From G963662905 sp963676415 (GTDB lineage Bacteria > Bacteroidota > Bacteroidia > Bacteroidales > WRLA01), in the NCBI GenBank assembly GCA_963676415.1, contig OY781097.1:372001-436000 (forward strand): a stretch of 64,000 nucleotides of DNA. Reading direction: 5' to 3'. Position numbers and translations under genes: made by a program. Under the pieces are notes generated by a model. The model was not told the DNA's origin and did not search any database. It saw nothing but the letters and a program-made list of their open reading frames with translations. Below, one piece after another: positions 6,482-17,200 of the stretch; positions within the stretch are counted from its first letter, which is position 1; each line of letters starts with the position of its first letter.

Positions 6482-9400
6482 TTATTTTACAAATACTTTT
6501 TCAGTCATTGTGCCCTGGGCGCTGATGATGCGCACAAGGTAATTTCCTGTTGCATTGTTCACCTTCAGGCTATTGAGGCCCTGTGTTGCTGTAGCAGTCA
6601 TCACTTTTTGGCCGGCAACAGTATAAACGCTGATTTCGGCACTGGCAGCAGCATTGTAGTTTACATAGATTGCATTGTTTGCGGCATAAACCTGAACGCC
6701 TTCCAATGCAGTTTCTTCTACATCGGTCATGCCGTTGAAATGCAGTACAAAACGGCCGGCAGGATCTTCAGGACTTGCGGTGAAGCTGTATGTGCTGTTT
6801 GCAGCAAGTGCTTCGGTGTGGCCGGTTTGCTTGTCTTCGAGGATTACTTCGCCATCAATGCTGAATTCACTTACCGTGAAAGTATAAGTTGCATCAATAC
6901 CGGCTTCTAAGTTCAAAGCGATATCTTCTGCCGACTTACGGCTGTTGATTTTCAGCTTGTGCTCGCCTTCCATTGTGTAGATTTGCGGAGCAGCAGCGAG
7001 GCCATACATTTTTGTCGCATCTTCGGTTTCATATTCGTTGGCATAAGCCTGACCGAAACGAACAAAAGTATTGTCGCTATAGCTGTTGGCATCATTGGTG
7101 ATGTTCAGGGCGAAATAATTTGTGCGGTTTTCTTTGTAAACGCTGGTGCTGTTATGAACGCAGGCATCAAGAGGGATATCCATAGTTGCTGCATCAACAG
7201 AAGCTTGAACAAAGAAAGCTTGACCGACAGGAATTACATTATCCGTCAGATCACCACCAGAGGTAATATAGTTTCCTGTTGCTGATTTCCATACGCTCAC
7301 GCTATTGTTCACATTATTAAGATTCCATGTACCCAGATCAAAATCAAGTGCAGCAGCAAATGGGTTGCCAAGAAGATGCCAGCCATCAAAGTTGGCATTA
7401 CCTGAATTGGAAAGCGACAAAGCTCCTGACGACACTGTGCCAGTTGTTAGTGTTCCAGTGTATTCCACATTCGATGCACCATCAGGCATCCAGAGGCTGT
7501 AGCCAGTTCCGGGAGCAAGAACATCTGTTCCGGTAAGGTTCACCCAGCTTGCTGTTGTTTCGTCATAAGAACGAACAAAGGAAGTTGATGGGAAAACTGA
7601 GATTGCCGTAGCACCAACCACAGGCGAAGAAACCATATGGTAGATTGCATTTACATCATCTTTTCCACCACCGGAAGTACCACCAGTATGATTTTGCGTA
7701 AATGTGGCGTTACCTGCCAAAGTGAGGTTTTCGAAACCGAGGATGGTTGCGCCTTCGGCCATTGCCAGGGTGTTGCAACTGGCAGCAGCTGTAATTGTAG
7801 GATAATTGGTTAAGCCGGCAGGAACAGTAACATCTGTTGTAGCACCGGGTACGCCATTATCCCAGTTAGTTGCAGTAAACCAGTCGGTATCGGTAGCACC
7901 TGACCATGTTGCGGTTGCAGGAGCGGCAGTTCCTAATACTACATTTTTAACGCGCCAATCTGTTGTAGTTCCACCACCGGTTCCTGTGGTTTCATAATGG
8001 ATAGCAAAACGGACGGCAGTACCAGCTATTCCTGAAATATCAACATTTCCTGAGCCCGTCCATTCTTCTGTATCTGGATCTGGCAGTGTAGGATTAAGCG
8101 TTTCCCATACAGTGGTTGCAGGGTCACCTGTGTAATTTGTAGTATACAATAGTTCTAATCCGGCAATTAAATCGGTATAATTTGTCCAGCTATCAAAGGA
8201 AATATACTCATTGGAGTAATTATCCAAGTTAAATATGGGAGAAATCAGATAATCGTCAGAAGCTACATCACCACCATAACCATTGATTCTCATGTAATCA
8301 GAAGTATGATACCAATCCCTGTTACTAGCAACACTGTATTCAATCCAATCTCCAATTGAAGTAGCAAAGGTTTCGCTGTAAGGAATAGTTGCTACGGCAG
8401 TTACATTTAAAACGCCGGAAACATTTGCTGTACCATCCCAGGCACCGCCATTAAATCCACCATAAGTATAATCACCAGAGTTGTAGCTAAAACGGCTTGC
8501 ATAATAATATGTACCCACTAAGGACTGATCCGCACCAAGGTCTGCTTTGTATTGATAATTATTCCCATCAGGAGCATCGTATGCAGCAACCACCCAATCC
8601 GTCCATGTAGAAGGATCAGTATCGGAAGTGCTATAACCAATCCAACACTCAATATCATCCTCATTTCCAAGATTATCTGTGACACCTGGTTCATACGCTT
8701 GTGCGTAGATTGTTTCATTCTCTGTAGATAAAATATCTGCTGTACCGGGCCACTGCAAATTGTACCAATCCAAAATATTACAAGCTACACACTCACCGAA
8801 ACAAACGGGATCTATCGAAATTGTATTCTCGTCAGCAACAATAACTTCACGATTACCACTTCCATTGGCACAAGCTCCGGGAACAGACTCCCAGGTAGCC
8901 CCGTTAAGAAATTTATATTCATAAGTATCGTTTTTATCAACTGTGACTGTAGCCTCATAAATACCATCGCTATCGCCATCCAGCATTTCATTTGCGGTAG
9001 TATTCCATCCATTAAATGAACCCGCTAAATAAACTGAACCCCCGACAACTTGGTTTTGCATATCTACCTGAAATGTTACGTCGCAGGTTGTTGAAGCAGT
9101 ATAATTCGTCACATAATAATCATCAATAAACAAGTGGGCATTTTGATCATCACTTAAGATTCTAATATATACAGAAGCAGAAGCGTCATTAACATCATAC
9201 GAATAATCTACATAAGATTCATTAGCGGCATCCCCTAATGTATGTGTGTCCAAATCAGTCCAATCTGTTCCATTTGTAGATTTCTGCAAAACAAAAACAT
9301 TCGTGCTGGAGCCACTTTTAAAGGCATATTTAAACCCCACAGTGCCGCATGTATTTAATGCCGGGGATGTAATATGAGCCCCTACTTTATCATCATTAAT

Positions 9401-9622
9401 TGTAAAAGCAGGACTTCCCATAGTAGTATTTCCATAAGAAAAATTACCTGCATCAGAACAAGTCCATACTCGTTCATTTATGGTATAACTCGCATTACCA
9501 TAAGTATTAGATGTTTGGTCATTAAAGTTTTCCGTCCAGGCGTCTCTATCCTGCCCCCAACTCAAAGCCGGAGCTAAAAACAAGAGTGCCATAAGTACAC
9601 TAGAAAGAGTAAATTTTTTCAT
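6482..9622 (-). CDS. Large secreted T9SS type A protein with CBM-like and lectin-like domains
   Basis: A 1046-residue secreted protein. Signal peptide at 1-23 (cleavage near LSWG-QDRD); a jelly-roll 'choice-of-anchor' segment (about 25-185); a starch-binding/AMPK-type carbohydrate module beginning TFQVDMQNQVVGGSVYLAGSF; a second anchor-J-like jelly roll (about 425-570, IPYSETFATSIGDW); a spacer with TWSGATDTDWFTATNWDNGVP, typical of large Bacteroidota surface proteins; and a T9SS type A sorting domain over the last ~80 residues (ISVYTVAGQKV, GNYLVRI, EKVFVK). No catalytic motif was recognised. It probably binds polysaccharide at the surface. It is monocistronic, with a hairpin after it. Confidence 0.8.
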   Translation of the reverse strand: MKKFTLSSVLMALLFLAPALSWGQDRDAWTENFNDQTSNTYGNASYTINERVWTCSDAGNFSYGNTTMGSPAFTINDDKVGAHITSPALNTCGTVGFKYAFKSGSSTNVFVLQKSTNGTDWTDLDTHTLGDAANESYVDYSYDVNDASASVYIRILSDDQNAHLFIDDYYVTNYTASTTCDVTFQVDMQNQVVGGSVYLAGSFNGWNTTANEMLDGDSDGIYEATVTVDKNDTYEYKFLNGATWESVPGACANGSGNREVIVADENTISIDPVCFGECVACNILDWYNLQWPGTADILSTENETIYAQAYEPGVTDNLGNEDDIECWIGYSTSDTDPSTWTDWVVAAYDAPDGNNYQYKADLGADQSLVGTYYYASRFSYNSGDYTYGGFNGGAWDGTANVSGVLNVTAVATIPYSETFATSIGDWIEYSVASNRDWYHTSDYMRINGYGGDVASDDYLISPIFNLDNYSNEYISFDSWTNYTDLIAGLELLYTTNYTGDPATTVWETLNPTLPDPDTEEWTGSGNVDISGIAGTAVRFAIHYETTGTGGGTTTDWRVKNVVLGTAAPATATWSGATDTDWFTATNWDNGVPGATTDVTVPAGLTNYPTITAAASCNTLAMAEGATILGFENLTLAGNATFTQNHTGGTSGGGKDDVNAIYHMVSSPVVGATAISVFPSTSFVRSYDETTASWVNLTGTDVLAPGTGYSLWMPDGASNVEYTGTLTTGTVSSGALSLSNSGNANFDGWHLLGNPFAAALDFDLGTWNLNNVNNSVSVWKSATGNYITSGGDLTDNVIPVGQAFFVQASVDAATMDIPLDACVHNSTSVYKENRTNYFALNITNDANSYSDNTFVRFGQAYANEYETEDATKMYGLAAAPQIYTMEGEHKLKINSRKSAEDIALNLEAGIDATYTFTVSEFSIDGEVILEDKQTGHTEALAANSTYSFTASPEDPAGRFVLHFNGMTDVEETALEGVQVYAANNAIYVNYNAAASAEISVYTVAGQKVMTATATQGLNSLKVNNATGNYLVRIISAQGTMTEKVFVK

Positions 9623-9775
9623 AATGATTTTACTGTTTGATGAATTATTAGTTTAATTGAATATCGCCATTTTATTAGATAGTACAAAATAAGTGCATTT
9701 TATTTACTTCGATGTTAATTTCAGCTTAAGTTATCCCTTATTGCCTTAGAGGGCAAATTTAGCAAAAAAAATCCG

Positions 9776-9783
9776 TAAATTTG
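9776..9783 (+). promoter_or_regulatory. Promoter -7 box TAAATTTG for the 9801-recO operon
   Basis: An exact TAnnTTTG match 17 bp before the start codon at 9801, giving a very short leader of about ten bases. Confidence 0.65.
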
Positions 9784-9800
9784 CTGTTTTTGGAGATCCA

Positions 9801-11198
9801 ATGGCCAAACATAAGAGCAAGAAACATAAAAAGGTTAAAAAATTCAGCCCATGGCGGCGCTGGTTGTATAAACTGCGCCTGAAGTCCTACAGTCGGAAAA
9901 GATCTCCATCTTTAAGCAATTCTTTTTCAAAGAGCTCGTCGTCTAAAAAGCATCACAGCCGCAGGCATCATAAAAAAGGCCTGCTGTACCAAATCAAAAT
10001 GCTTTGGAAAGGCAGCAAATACAAAAAGCAAAGCACGCTTGCTACCGAAGACACTTTCCTGCGCACCGGAGGGGAAATTACCAATTACCAGCCCGGGCAG
10101 GACAAACAACAGCACAAGGAGGCGCGCCAAAAATCCGAGAAGCGCTATAAAGATGTAAAGAAAAAATATAAAGCACCCAAAAAACGTAAATCTCAGGATA
10201 TCGGCGGCGCAAGCAAATTGAAGCGCAACTTCAACAAACTGCTTTATACGCTCTACCTTACGGATGTGCCCTACGATCCCTGGCTTCAGCCGGATCGCGA
10301 CATACAGCCTGCCGAAAAAAAAGAGCGCCACTGGAATCCGAAAGCTTACATCCCTTATGTGTTCAACAGCACAATTTTATATGTGCTGGCCTATCTTCTG
10401 GTATATCTTTCGTATCAACTGGCGGTCATCATCACCGCCGGGAATTTCGGGATCGATTCGGTTTTGTACTATTACGAAGTGATGTTTCCGGTAGGCAACA
10501 ACAGTCCTTTGTGGACCGATTTCAGCATTATCGCCATAACGCTTTCCGGCCCCTTGATTTCGTTATTGCTGGGCGTTTTATACTACCGTTATTTCCTGCG
10601 AAAGCGTCAGCCGGCCAACCGCATGGTCAAGCTGTTCCTGATTTGGCTGAGCTTCCATTCTTTCAATATGTTTTTTGGGGCCTGGACAGCGGGCATCATC
10701 ACCGATCAGGGTTTTGGCTATGTAGCTAACTGGCTATACCTGCCCACGGCGGCAAAATTTTTTATGAGCCTGGTTTTTGTGTTTTTGATGGGATTTATCG
10801 GTTTTAAAAGTACACAATTTTTCCTCGAAACAGCCAATTCGTCGGCACGAATACGCAAATCCAACCGGCCATGGTTTATTCTGAGCCAGGGCATTATTCC
10901 CTGGCTTATCGGTACGGCTGTTTTGCTGGCCATAAAAATCCCGAATGCAACGCCACAGCATCACAATATCATCGTTTATGATGCTATTTTGCTGTTCAGC
11001 ATTCTGGCTTTGATTGTGCCGATGTTTTTTAATGCCGGTGCGCATCCACGCTTAGGCGCAAAGCAAAGCCGCAGCCGCACGCGCACCAATTTCCTATGGC
11101 TGATGCTGGCACTTCTGATGATTGTTTTGTACCGCATCGGCCTGAGCCACGGCCTGCACTTTATCATCAATATCGATATCAGCATAAGCCCTTACTGA
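9801..11198 (+). CDS. Unrecognised polytopic membrane protein with a long basic N-terminal region
   Basis: A 465-residue protein I do not recognise. The first ~175 residues are hydrophilic and extremely rich in Lys, Arg, Ser and His (MAKHKSKKHKKVKKF at the start, a poly-Ser stretch near 45). The rest holds about six to seven hydrophobic helices (near 185-210, 240-262, 275-295, 310-335, 355-380, 390-412, 430-450). The helix with SFHSFNMFFGAW and the overall layout recall site-2-protease-like or acyltransferase-like membrane proteins, but no HExxH is present. The N-terminal basic region could bind RNA, DNA or phospholipid. It overlaps recO by one base (TGATG), so translation of the two is probably coupled. 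Confidence 0.75.
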   Translation: MAKHKSKKHKKVKKFSPWRRWLYKLRLKSYSRKRSPSLSNSFSKSSSSKKHHSRRHHKKGLLYQIKMLWKGSKYKKQSTLATEDTFLRTGGEITNYQPGQDKQQHKEARQKSEKRYKDVKKKYKAPKKRKSQDIGGASKLKRNFNKLLYTLYLTDVPYDPWLQPDRDIQPAEKKERHWNPKAYIPYVFNSTILYVLAYLLVYLSYQLAVIITAGNFGIDSVLYYYEVMFPVGNNSPLWTDFSIIAITLSGPLISLLLGVLYYRYFLRKRQPANRMVKLFLIWLSFHSFNMFFGAWTAGIITDQGFGYVANWLYLPTAAKFFMSLVFVFLMGFIGFKSTQFFLETANSSARIRKSNRPWFILSQGIIPWLIGTAVLLAIKIPNATPQHHNIIVYDAILLFSILALIVPMFFNAGAHPRLGAKQSRSRTRTNFLWLMLALLMIVLYRIGLSHGLHFIINIDISISPY

Positions 11199-11926
11199 TG
11201 CCCGCGAGCTACAATACCCGAGCAATTGTGATGCGCAGCGTGAAATACGGAGAATCCTCGCTGGTAGTGCAATGCTATACGCAGCAGAAAGGCATGCAAT
11301 CCTATATTTTGCGTGGCGTGCGCAAATCCAAGGCACGGCTCAAAGCCGGACTGTTCCAACCTTTGCAGGTGGTGGAAATGCATTGCGCCGAAGGCAAAAG
11401 CCGCGATTTGCATTATGTGCGCAATATCAACGCTTTGGGCGGAAGGTTTGATGAAGATGTACGTAAAAACGCGGTACGTATGCTGCTCAACGAAATCATT
11501 TTAAAGTGCATACGCGAAAGCGAAGCCAATGAGGAGATGTTTGCCTTTCTTGAAGGGTTTCTTTTGTGGTTTGATGAGTGCCGGGAAGGATGCCATAATG
11601 CGTATTTGTCGTTTTTATTGGAATTTACCCGGCGGATTGGTTTTGCAAGCGCGATGAAACACAGGCAGGACGAAGTTTTTTATATTGACCTGTACGAAGG
11701 TTGCAGCAGCAGTGTGCGCCCGGGGCATAAAGCGGTGATTGATCCTCCTTTGAGTTCGGTATGGCATTTTTTGTCGGAGCGGAAATACGATCGTTGCGGA
11801 GAAATACAAATGAACGGACGGAGCCGTGCGGAGCTGTTAAATTATATTGTTGACTATTTCGTAATTCATGTGCCGGGTTTTGGCGGTTTGAAATCGTTGG
11901 AGGTTTTGCAGGCGGTTTTGCATTGA
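11198..11926 (+). CDS. recO: DNA repair protein RecO
   Basis: A 242-residue RecO-family protein starting at the ATG overlapping the previous stop codon. The N-terminal OB fold carries TRAIVMRSVKYGESSLVV and the SYILRGVRKSKARL loop. The C-terminal helical domain includes LLNEIILKCIRESEANEEMF, as in Bacteroidota RecO. The Cys-rich zinc finger of some RecO proteins is not evident. RecO loads RecA with RecR on SSB-coated DNA. The longer in-frame extension upstream (from 11096) was rejected because it lies inside the preceding gene and has no similarity. Just past the stop codon the GTGGGAAA repeat begins. Confidence 0.92.
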   Translation: MPASYNTRAIVMRSVKYGESSLVVQCYTQQKGMQSYILRGVRKSKARLKAGLFQPLQVVEMHCAEGKSRDLHYVRNINALGGRFDEDVRKNAVRMLLNEIILKCIRESEANEEMFAFLEGFLLWFDECREGCHNAYLSFLLEFTRRIGFASAMKHRQDEVFYIDLYEGCSSSVRPGHKAVIDPPLSSVWHFLSERKYDRCGEIQMNGRSRAELLNYIVDYFVIHVPGFGGLKSLEVLQAVLH

Positions 11927-11930
11927 GGGG

Positions 11931-12194
11931 GGAAGTGGGAAAGTTGAAAGTGGAAAGTGGGAAGTGGGAAAGTGCGAAAGTGGGAAAGTGGGAAGTGGGA
12001 AAGTGGAAAGTGGAAAGTGGGAAAGTGGGAAAGTGGGGAAGTGCGAAAGTGGGAAAGTGCGAAAGTGGGGAAGTAGGAAAGTGGGAAAGTGGGAAAGTGG
12101 GAAAGTGGGGAAGTGGGAAAGTGGGGAAGTAGGAAAGTGGGAAAGTGGGAAAGTGGAAAGTGGGAAAGTGGGAAAGTGGAAAGTGGGAAAGTGG
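11931..12194. repeat. Degenerate GTGGGAAA/GTGGAAA microsatellite, about 264 bp
   Basis: Uninterrupted runs of GTGGGAAA and GTGGAAA with variants (GTGCGAAA, GTGGGGAA, GTAGGAAA), roughly 33-36 units. The plus strand is over 85% purine. Open frames inside it (KVGKWESGKVGK-type peptides) follow only from the 8-nt period and are not credible genes. It lies between recO and the ATPase/nuclease pair. The following 140 bp (12195-12334) hold nothing recognisable. Confidence 0.93.
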
Positions 12195-12334
12195 TGCTTC
12201 GAATCTTTATTAGGTGGTTTTGGGAGGATGGAATTGGCTTTGTGTTGAGTTTACTGATTTTTAGTTATAGGGAGGAATGAGCGCTTTTTGGGCGGAAAAG
12301 AATTGAATGGATTGAGGCCGTTAAAGAATAATGC

Positions 12335-12841
12335 TTAGAGCTCGATCAAATATTTTGGCCGCAGGATAAGTCCTCCGCTGCGATCTTTAAATTCTTCAAT
12401 TTTTTGAGCGTGACCCGAATTAAAATATGGCTTTTGATTGTTGCAGACATAGGCTTCTTTCAATTCATATTTTTGGTTTTGATGTTGTTGTTTGAACAGC
12501 TCAATAGAAACGATTAACTGATCCATACCATCTTTAAGCCAATCGCTTCCGGTACGCTTACTGGATTTCAGTTCCACAAATACAAGCTTCCTGTTTTTTT
12601 TGAGCAGCCCGTCACAACTTTTAATCATTTTGCCGTGTACTAAAGGAAAATCCACACAATGGCCGATGGCGTAAAATTCTATTTCTACTTCATCAATGTT
12701 CTTGACCTCAGCACCCCATTCCTTCTCATTGGACTCCAAAATATAAGCGGGTTCCCTGGCGGGATGTGGCTCGTCATAAAGCCCAAAACCTAATCTGGAG
12801 GAAGTGGTTTTGCAACAATTTTTGAAAAAATCTACTGACAT
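12335..12841 (-). CDS. Putative PD-(D/E)xK nuclease-like partner of the adjacent ATPase
   Basis: A 168-residue protein of no family I can name. Residues 75-110 show a layout compatible with the PD-(D/E)xK nuclease core: SCDGLL (Asp77), then beta strand KLVFVELKSSK with Glu90 and Lys92, then a helix containing Gln108. N-terminal Cys9-Cys10 and a GxG segment precede it. It begins inside the ATPase gene (10-bp overlap), so it is cotranslated with it. An ATPase of the SMC/OLD type plus a small nuclease is a recurrent defence architecture. The nuclease call rests on motif spacing alone. Confidence 0.55.
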   Translation of the reverse strand: MSVDFFKNCCKTTSSRLGFGLYDEPHPAREPAYILESNEKEWGAEVKNIDEVEIEFYAIGHCVDFPLVHGKMIKSCDGLLKKNRKLVFVELKSSKRTGSDWLKDGMDQLIVSIELFKQQHQNQKYELKEAYVCNNQKPYFNSGHAQKIEEFKDRSGGLILRPKYLIEL

Positions 12842-14058
12842 TCCTCTTCAATTTCCAGAAGTTCTACAAAAAGATCGTTGGTCTTTCCCAGGTCATCATT
12901 CAGGTAATTATCATCGGAAGGAATACCTTTATAATCGGGGAGTTTTTTTATAGTTCCGCTTTTTTCATCGAACTCGTAAATACTAATGCTTTCAGGATGT
13001 ACTGTAGAAGATTCCGGAACAATTTTTTGAAGCCTTTCCTTTTGTTCCTTATTTAAATTTAATTGATAAACAGAATATGCTTTTGCTATGATGGAAATAT
13101 AATTGATTAAATATGGGCTGTGCGTAGTTACAATAAGCTTATTTTGATCCTGATAATTGGCATAATACAAGATATCCTTGAGCATTTCCCATTGCGATGA
13201 AGGGAATAAGTTTTGCTCGGGCTCTTCGATGATGTTTATGAAGTATTTAGGGTAATATCTAGCTCTTACTTTGTCTATTCTATGAAATTTTTCTTTTTCA
13301 GACCAGTGAGGATGCTCCATGATTGATTGGATGCTTTCATTCATCCTGAGAATATGATTAACACTCAAAGATAGCTTACTGTCAAGCATTTTTTTTCCCA
13401 AAAAAAATTGAGATAGATATTTAGTGACAATGAGAAGTGGAGTATATGATTGATAGCCACTTGAAGCTTCTGATAGTCTTAACTGAAAATCAGATCCTTT
13501 AATATAGGATTCATCCTTTTGTAAATCGTAAAAATATATGTGTCCTCCAATACCCAGATCAACATCTTCATCCTGAAAAGCTTTTTGTGCTTTGCGGAAT
13601 TCTTCAGCAAATGCAAATAAATTCTCAGGCATGCCTTTCACATCAAAAGCTTTTTTTATTGTGCTCAGGAAATTTCGTTCTGAGGGGACATACATAATCT
13701 TTGGCAAGAGATATTGTTTGTCCTTTGTTCTTCCTTTTTTAATTTCTTGACCTTCCGTCTTAAAACTCAAAAGATCACCTTCAAACTCAATAACAGTTTT
13801 AGCAGTAAAATAATTACGGATATTATGGAAAGAAAAGAGGCTTTTAAAATAAGAATAATGAAAGTCTGTTTTTGTCTTTCCCTCCCTATATAGTTGTTTC
13901 TCAATCCAAAGCAAAGTGGATATCAGTTTTGCAAGGGTGCTTTTGCCGCTGCCCTGGATCCCTGTAAAAAAGGTGGCTTTTTTAATATCGATCCATCCTT
14001 CATTTTCCAAACAGCCTTTTTTTATTGGGCCAAAATTCTGTACTCTGATCCTCGCCAT
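12832..14058 (-). CDS. OLD/RecF-like AAA ATPase of a probable defence module
   Basis: A 408-residue ABC/SMC-type ATPase. Walker A GIQGSGKST at 33-41, an ABC-signature-like RLSEASSGYQS at 194-204, Walker B INIIEEPEQNLF at 275-286 with the catalytic Glu pair, and a His-switch TTHSPYLINY at 311-320. This order matches the AAA_15/AAA_21 ATPases that drive OLD, retron-Septu, PARIS and similar anti-phage systems. It has no C-terminal TOPRIM domain; the nuclease would be the overlapping downstream gene. Its codons look more A/T-rich than those of the neighbouring genes, suggesting acquisition. Confidence 0.8.
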   Translation of the reverse strand: MARIRVQNFGPIKKGCLENEGWIDIKKATFFTGIQGSGKSTLAKLISTLLWIEKQLYREGKTKTDFHYSYFKSLFSFHNIRNYFTAKTVIEFEGDLLSFKTEGQEIKKGRTKDKQYLLPKIMYVPSERNFLSTIKKAFDVKGMPENLFAFAEEFRKAQKAFQDEDVDLGIGGHIYFYDLQKDESYIKGSDFQLRLSEASSGYQSYTPLLIVTKYLSQFFLGKKMLDSKLSLSVNHILRMNESIQSIMEHPHWSEKEKFHRIDKVRARYYPKYFINIIEEPEQNLFPSSQWEMLKDILYYANYQDQNKLIVTTHSPYLINYISIIAKAYSVYQLNLNKEQKERLQKIVPESSTVHPESISIYEFDEKSGTIKKLPDYKGIPSDDNYLNDDLGKTNDLFVELLEIEEECQ

Positions 14059-14292
14059 AGTAAATTGTTATTGGATTGTAAAATTAGTCATTTTTGCGAA
14101 CAGCCAAACATCTCAATATTTTCACATAATTTTTAAGCAATGGCTCCTTTTTTATCTACTCATTATTAGTAAATTTGCCCGTTAAAGGGAATTTTAGGTC
14201 AATCAGTCAGCAAATATATTCAAGTAGTTTTATTTTAACCTACATTAAGTGGCTGATAAACTTTATTTTAAAAATTTAATGGTTGTTTTTTT

Positions 14293-17200
14293 ATGAACAA
14301 ATTTTACGCGTCTCTATTACTGGTTTTTTTGTTGCCTTTGTTGATGCAGGCTCAAACCGAAAAATACCAAAGCACTTCTAAGCTGAAGCATCATATGACG
14401 GATGAAGAAGCTAAAATGCGCCATTTGATTGGCCGCGATTTTACGCCAACCGATCCGCCTCCTGCTCCGGTACAAAGTATTGCTGAATTTGCCCCGCAAA
14501 AAGGCGTTTTGGTGCGTTATCCTTTTGGTATCCCGATTGCACTCATCAAAGAATTATCCATGGGCGATCAGGTAACAACTATCGTAGCCGACCAAATTGA
14601 AGAAAATACGGTAGTAAGCCAATATCAAAGCAATGGAGTGAACATGGATAACTGTAATTTTTTGCATGCGCCTACCGATTCCTACTGGACGCGTGATTAT
14701 GGCCCATGGTTTATCCTCGACGGCAACAACGAAATTGCGATTGTTGATTTTCCTTATAACCGTCCACGCCCCAATGACGACAACCTTCCGGGTTTCGTAG
14801 CCGATATGATGGATGTGCCTATGTATGGCATGGATCTGATCCATACCGGCGGAAACTGGATGTGCGATGGTATGGGAGAAGGTGCTTCTACCGATTTGGT
14901 TTGGCAGGAAAACCCAACCCTTTCTCAGCAGCAAGTGGACAATCTGGTGGACGATTATCTCGGTGTAACCGATTATCATGTGGTGGACGACCCCAACAAT
15001 ACCTATATCGACCATATCGACTGCTGGGGCAAATTCCTCGATGTAGATAAAATCCTGATCCGTGCCGTACCTTCATCGCATCCGCAATATGCCGACCTGG
15101 AAGATATGGCCGCATATTGGGCGGAACAAATTTGCTCTTATGGATATAATTTCAATGTAATCAGGGTTTACGCACCCGATGATCAACCATACAGCAACTC
15201 GCTCATCCTGAACAATAAAGTATATGTCCCCATCACCAACAGCCAGTGGGATGACGATGCGCTCCAAACGTATGAAGAAGCCATGCCGGGCTATACAGTA
15301 AACGGTTTCTACGGCAGCTGGGAAAGCACCGACGCTCTCCATTGCCGCACACATGAAATGGCCGACAAGGAAATGCTGTATATGTATCACCAGGTTGTTT
15401 ATGGCGAAATCCCGCAAGGCGAACCTATTGATATCGAATGTACTATAAAAGCATTAAGCGGCCAAAGCCTGAAACCTGACAGTGTGCTTGTCTTTTATCA
15501 GGTGAATGGCGGCAGCTGGCAAACCACGGCTTTAACTTCTGCCGGAAACGACCAATATACAGCTACAATACCACAGGCATCCAATGGCAGTACGGTTCGC
15601 TACTATCTTTATGCTGCAGACGAATCGGGACGCACCACGCGCCATCCCTTTATCGGCGCAGCTGATCCACACGAATTTTCCATTGGAGCACCAACATACC
15701 CAACAATTGCTGTTACGCCATTTATGATCAACCGCACGTGCCTCACAGGAAATACATGTGGTGGCGAAATTATTGTAAGCAATATGGGCGCATCCGAATT
15801 GATCTTTACCACAAGCATTGAGGAAGATGCCAAAGATTTCCTCCGTTTTACGCTGAATGACACTCCGGAAAACTGGGAACGCAATACGCTCACAGAAGCC
15901 AAAAGCAGTGAAGTGCTCGTTGAATCTGACGGACAGGTGAGCAGCTTGAATGTCAGCTTCGATTACAGTGTCAATAATTATCCTTTTGAAAATTCCGTTT
16001 GGCTGAAAGCTCCTTCAGGAAAGAAAGCACGCATTGCCAATGGCCTTCAAAATGGCAATTACAGCATTACAGCTGATGCATTTAAAGGCGAAAGCATGCA
16101 AGGCCGATGGTCTTTATGGATTGAAGATAATTATGGCGATGGCGGAGCACAAATGACGGATATTACATTTTCTGTGGCAGCACAAAATCAGCGCGATAAC
16201 TGGATCAGCGTGGATCCTGCCAACGGAACAGTAGAACCGGAAGGAGAAATGTCTATCGACTATACTTTAGATGCCACCAACCTGGAAGAAGGCTTCTATA
16301 CCGGGAGGATCATTATTGAATCAAACGATCCGGACACACCGGAATTTACACTTTCGGTAAATTTCCAGGTAGTGGAACCTTCAGACCTGAAACTTAATCC
16401 CGATACTATTTGGTTTAGCAATCGCGAGGACATCGAAAACGGAAAAACATTCTACATTGCCAACCGCGATATTCAGAACCACGACCTTTTGGCGATGAAC
16501 CACGAAGGCGAAAATGATGTCTTTGCCTGGGCCATTGATCCCTGGACGATTGATTTGCCTACTTACATTCCCAAACGCGACAGCATTGAACTTACCGTAA
16601 AACCCGGCGCACTTGATCCTTGGCCAACAACAACCGAAATGGCTTACGACAGCATTTTGGTTACTTCTGAACTGAGTACACAAAAGCTGGTCATCGCCCT
16701 TGATCCACTGGCCCTCTACCGCGATGTGGTCATTGCACCGGATACGCTTAAATTCCTCACCGAAGAATCAATTTACGAAGGCCGTACCTTTACCATGACC
16801 AACCCTTGTCCGGATTCACTGGAGATAACAAATCTTCCCTACCTGTCTGAGGGGCAAATGTTCTGGATTGAGGATTACCCGGGCGAAAATCATTTTTGGA
16901 TGCAGGCAAGCAGTGAGGAAGAATATCTGGTAAGAGCGCCTATTGCTGTTGAAAGTATGGTGAACATTGCTTACGACAGCCTGATGATCGAAACAGAAGC
17001 AGGCATGCATAAGATTATCATTCAGGTAGATCTGGATCTGATTATCGGAATCCGCGAACAGGAAGCGCTTCCTGAGTTCAGCATCAATCCAAATCCGGCG
17101 CGCAACATTGCGCAAATCCAGTTGAATATGAAGAGCAATGAGCATATGAGCCTTGACTTATACGACAACAAGGGAGGTTTCGTGGCGCACATTTTTGACG

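Noticed and set aside
11923..12280. Three overlapping ORFs with KVGKWESGK-type peptides
   Set aside because: They arise from the GTGGGAAA period being open in several frames; no start signal or complexity supports a protein.
12335..14058. Assignment of the ATPase pair to PARIS or retron-Septu
   Set aside because: The small partner shows no DUF4435, HNH or reverse-transcriptase-linked features, so a named system cannot be claimed from sequence alone.
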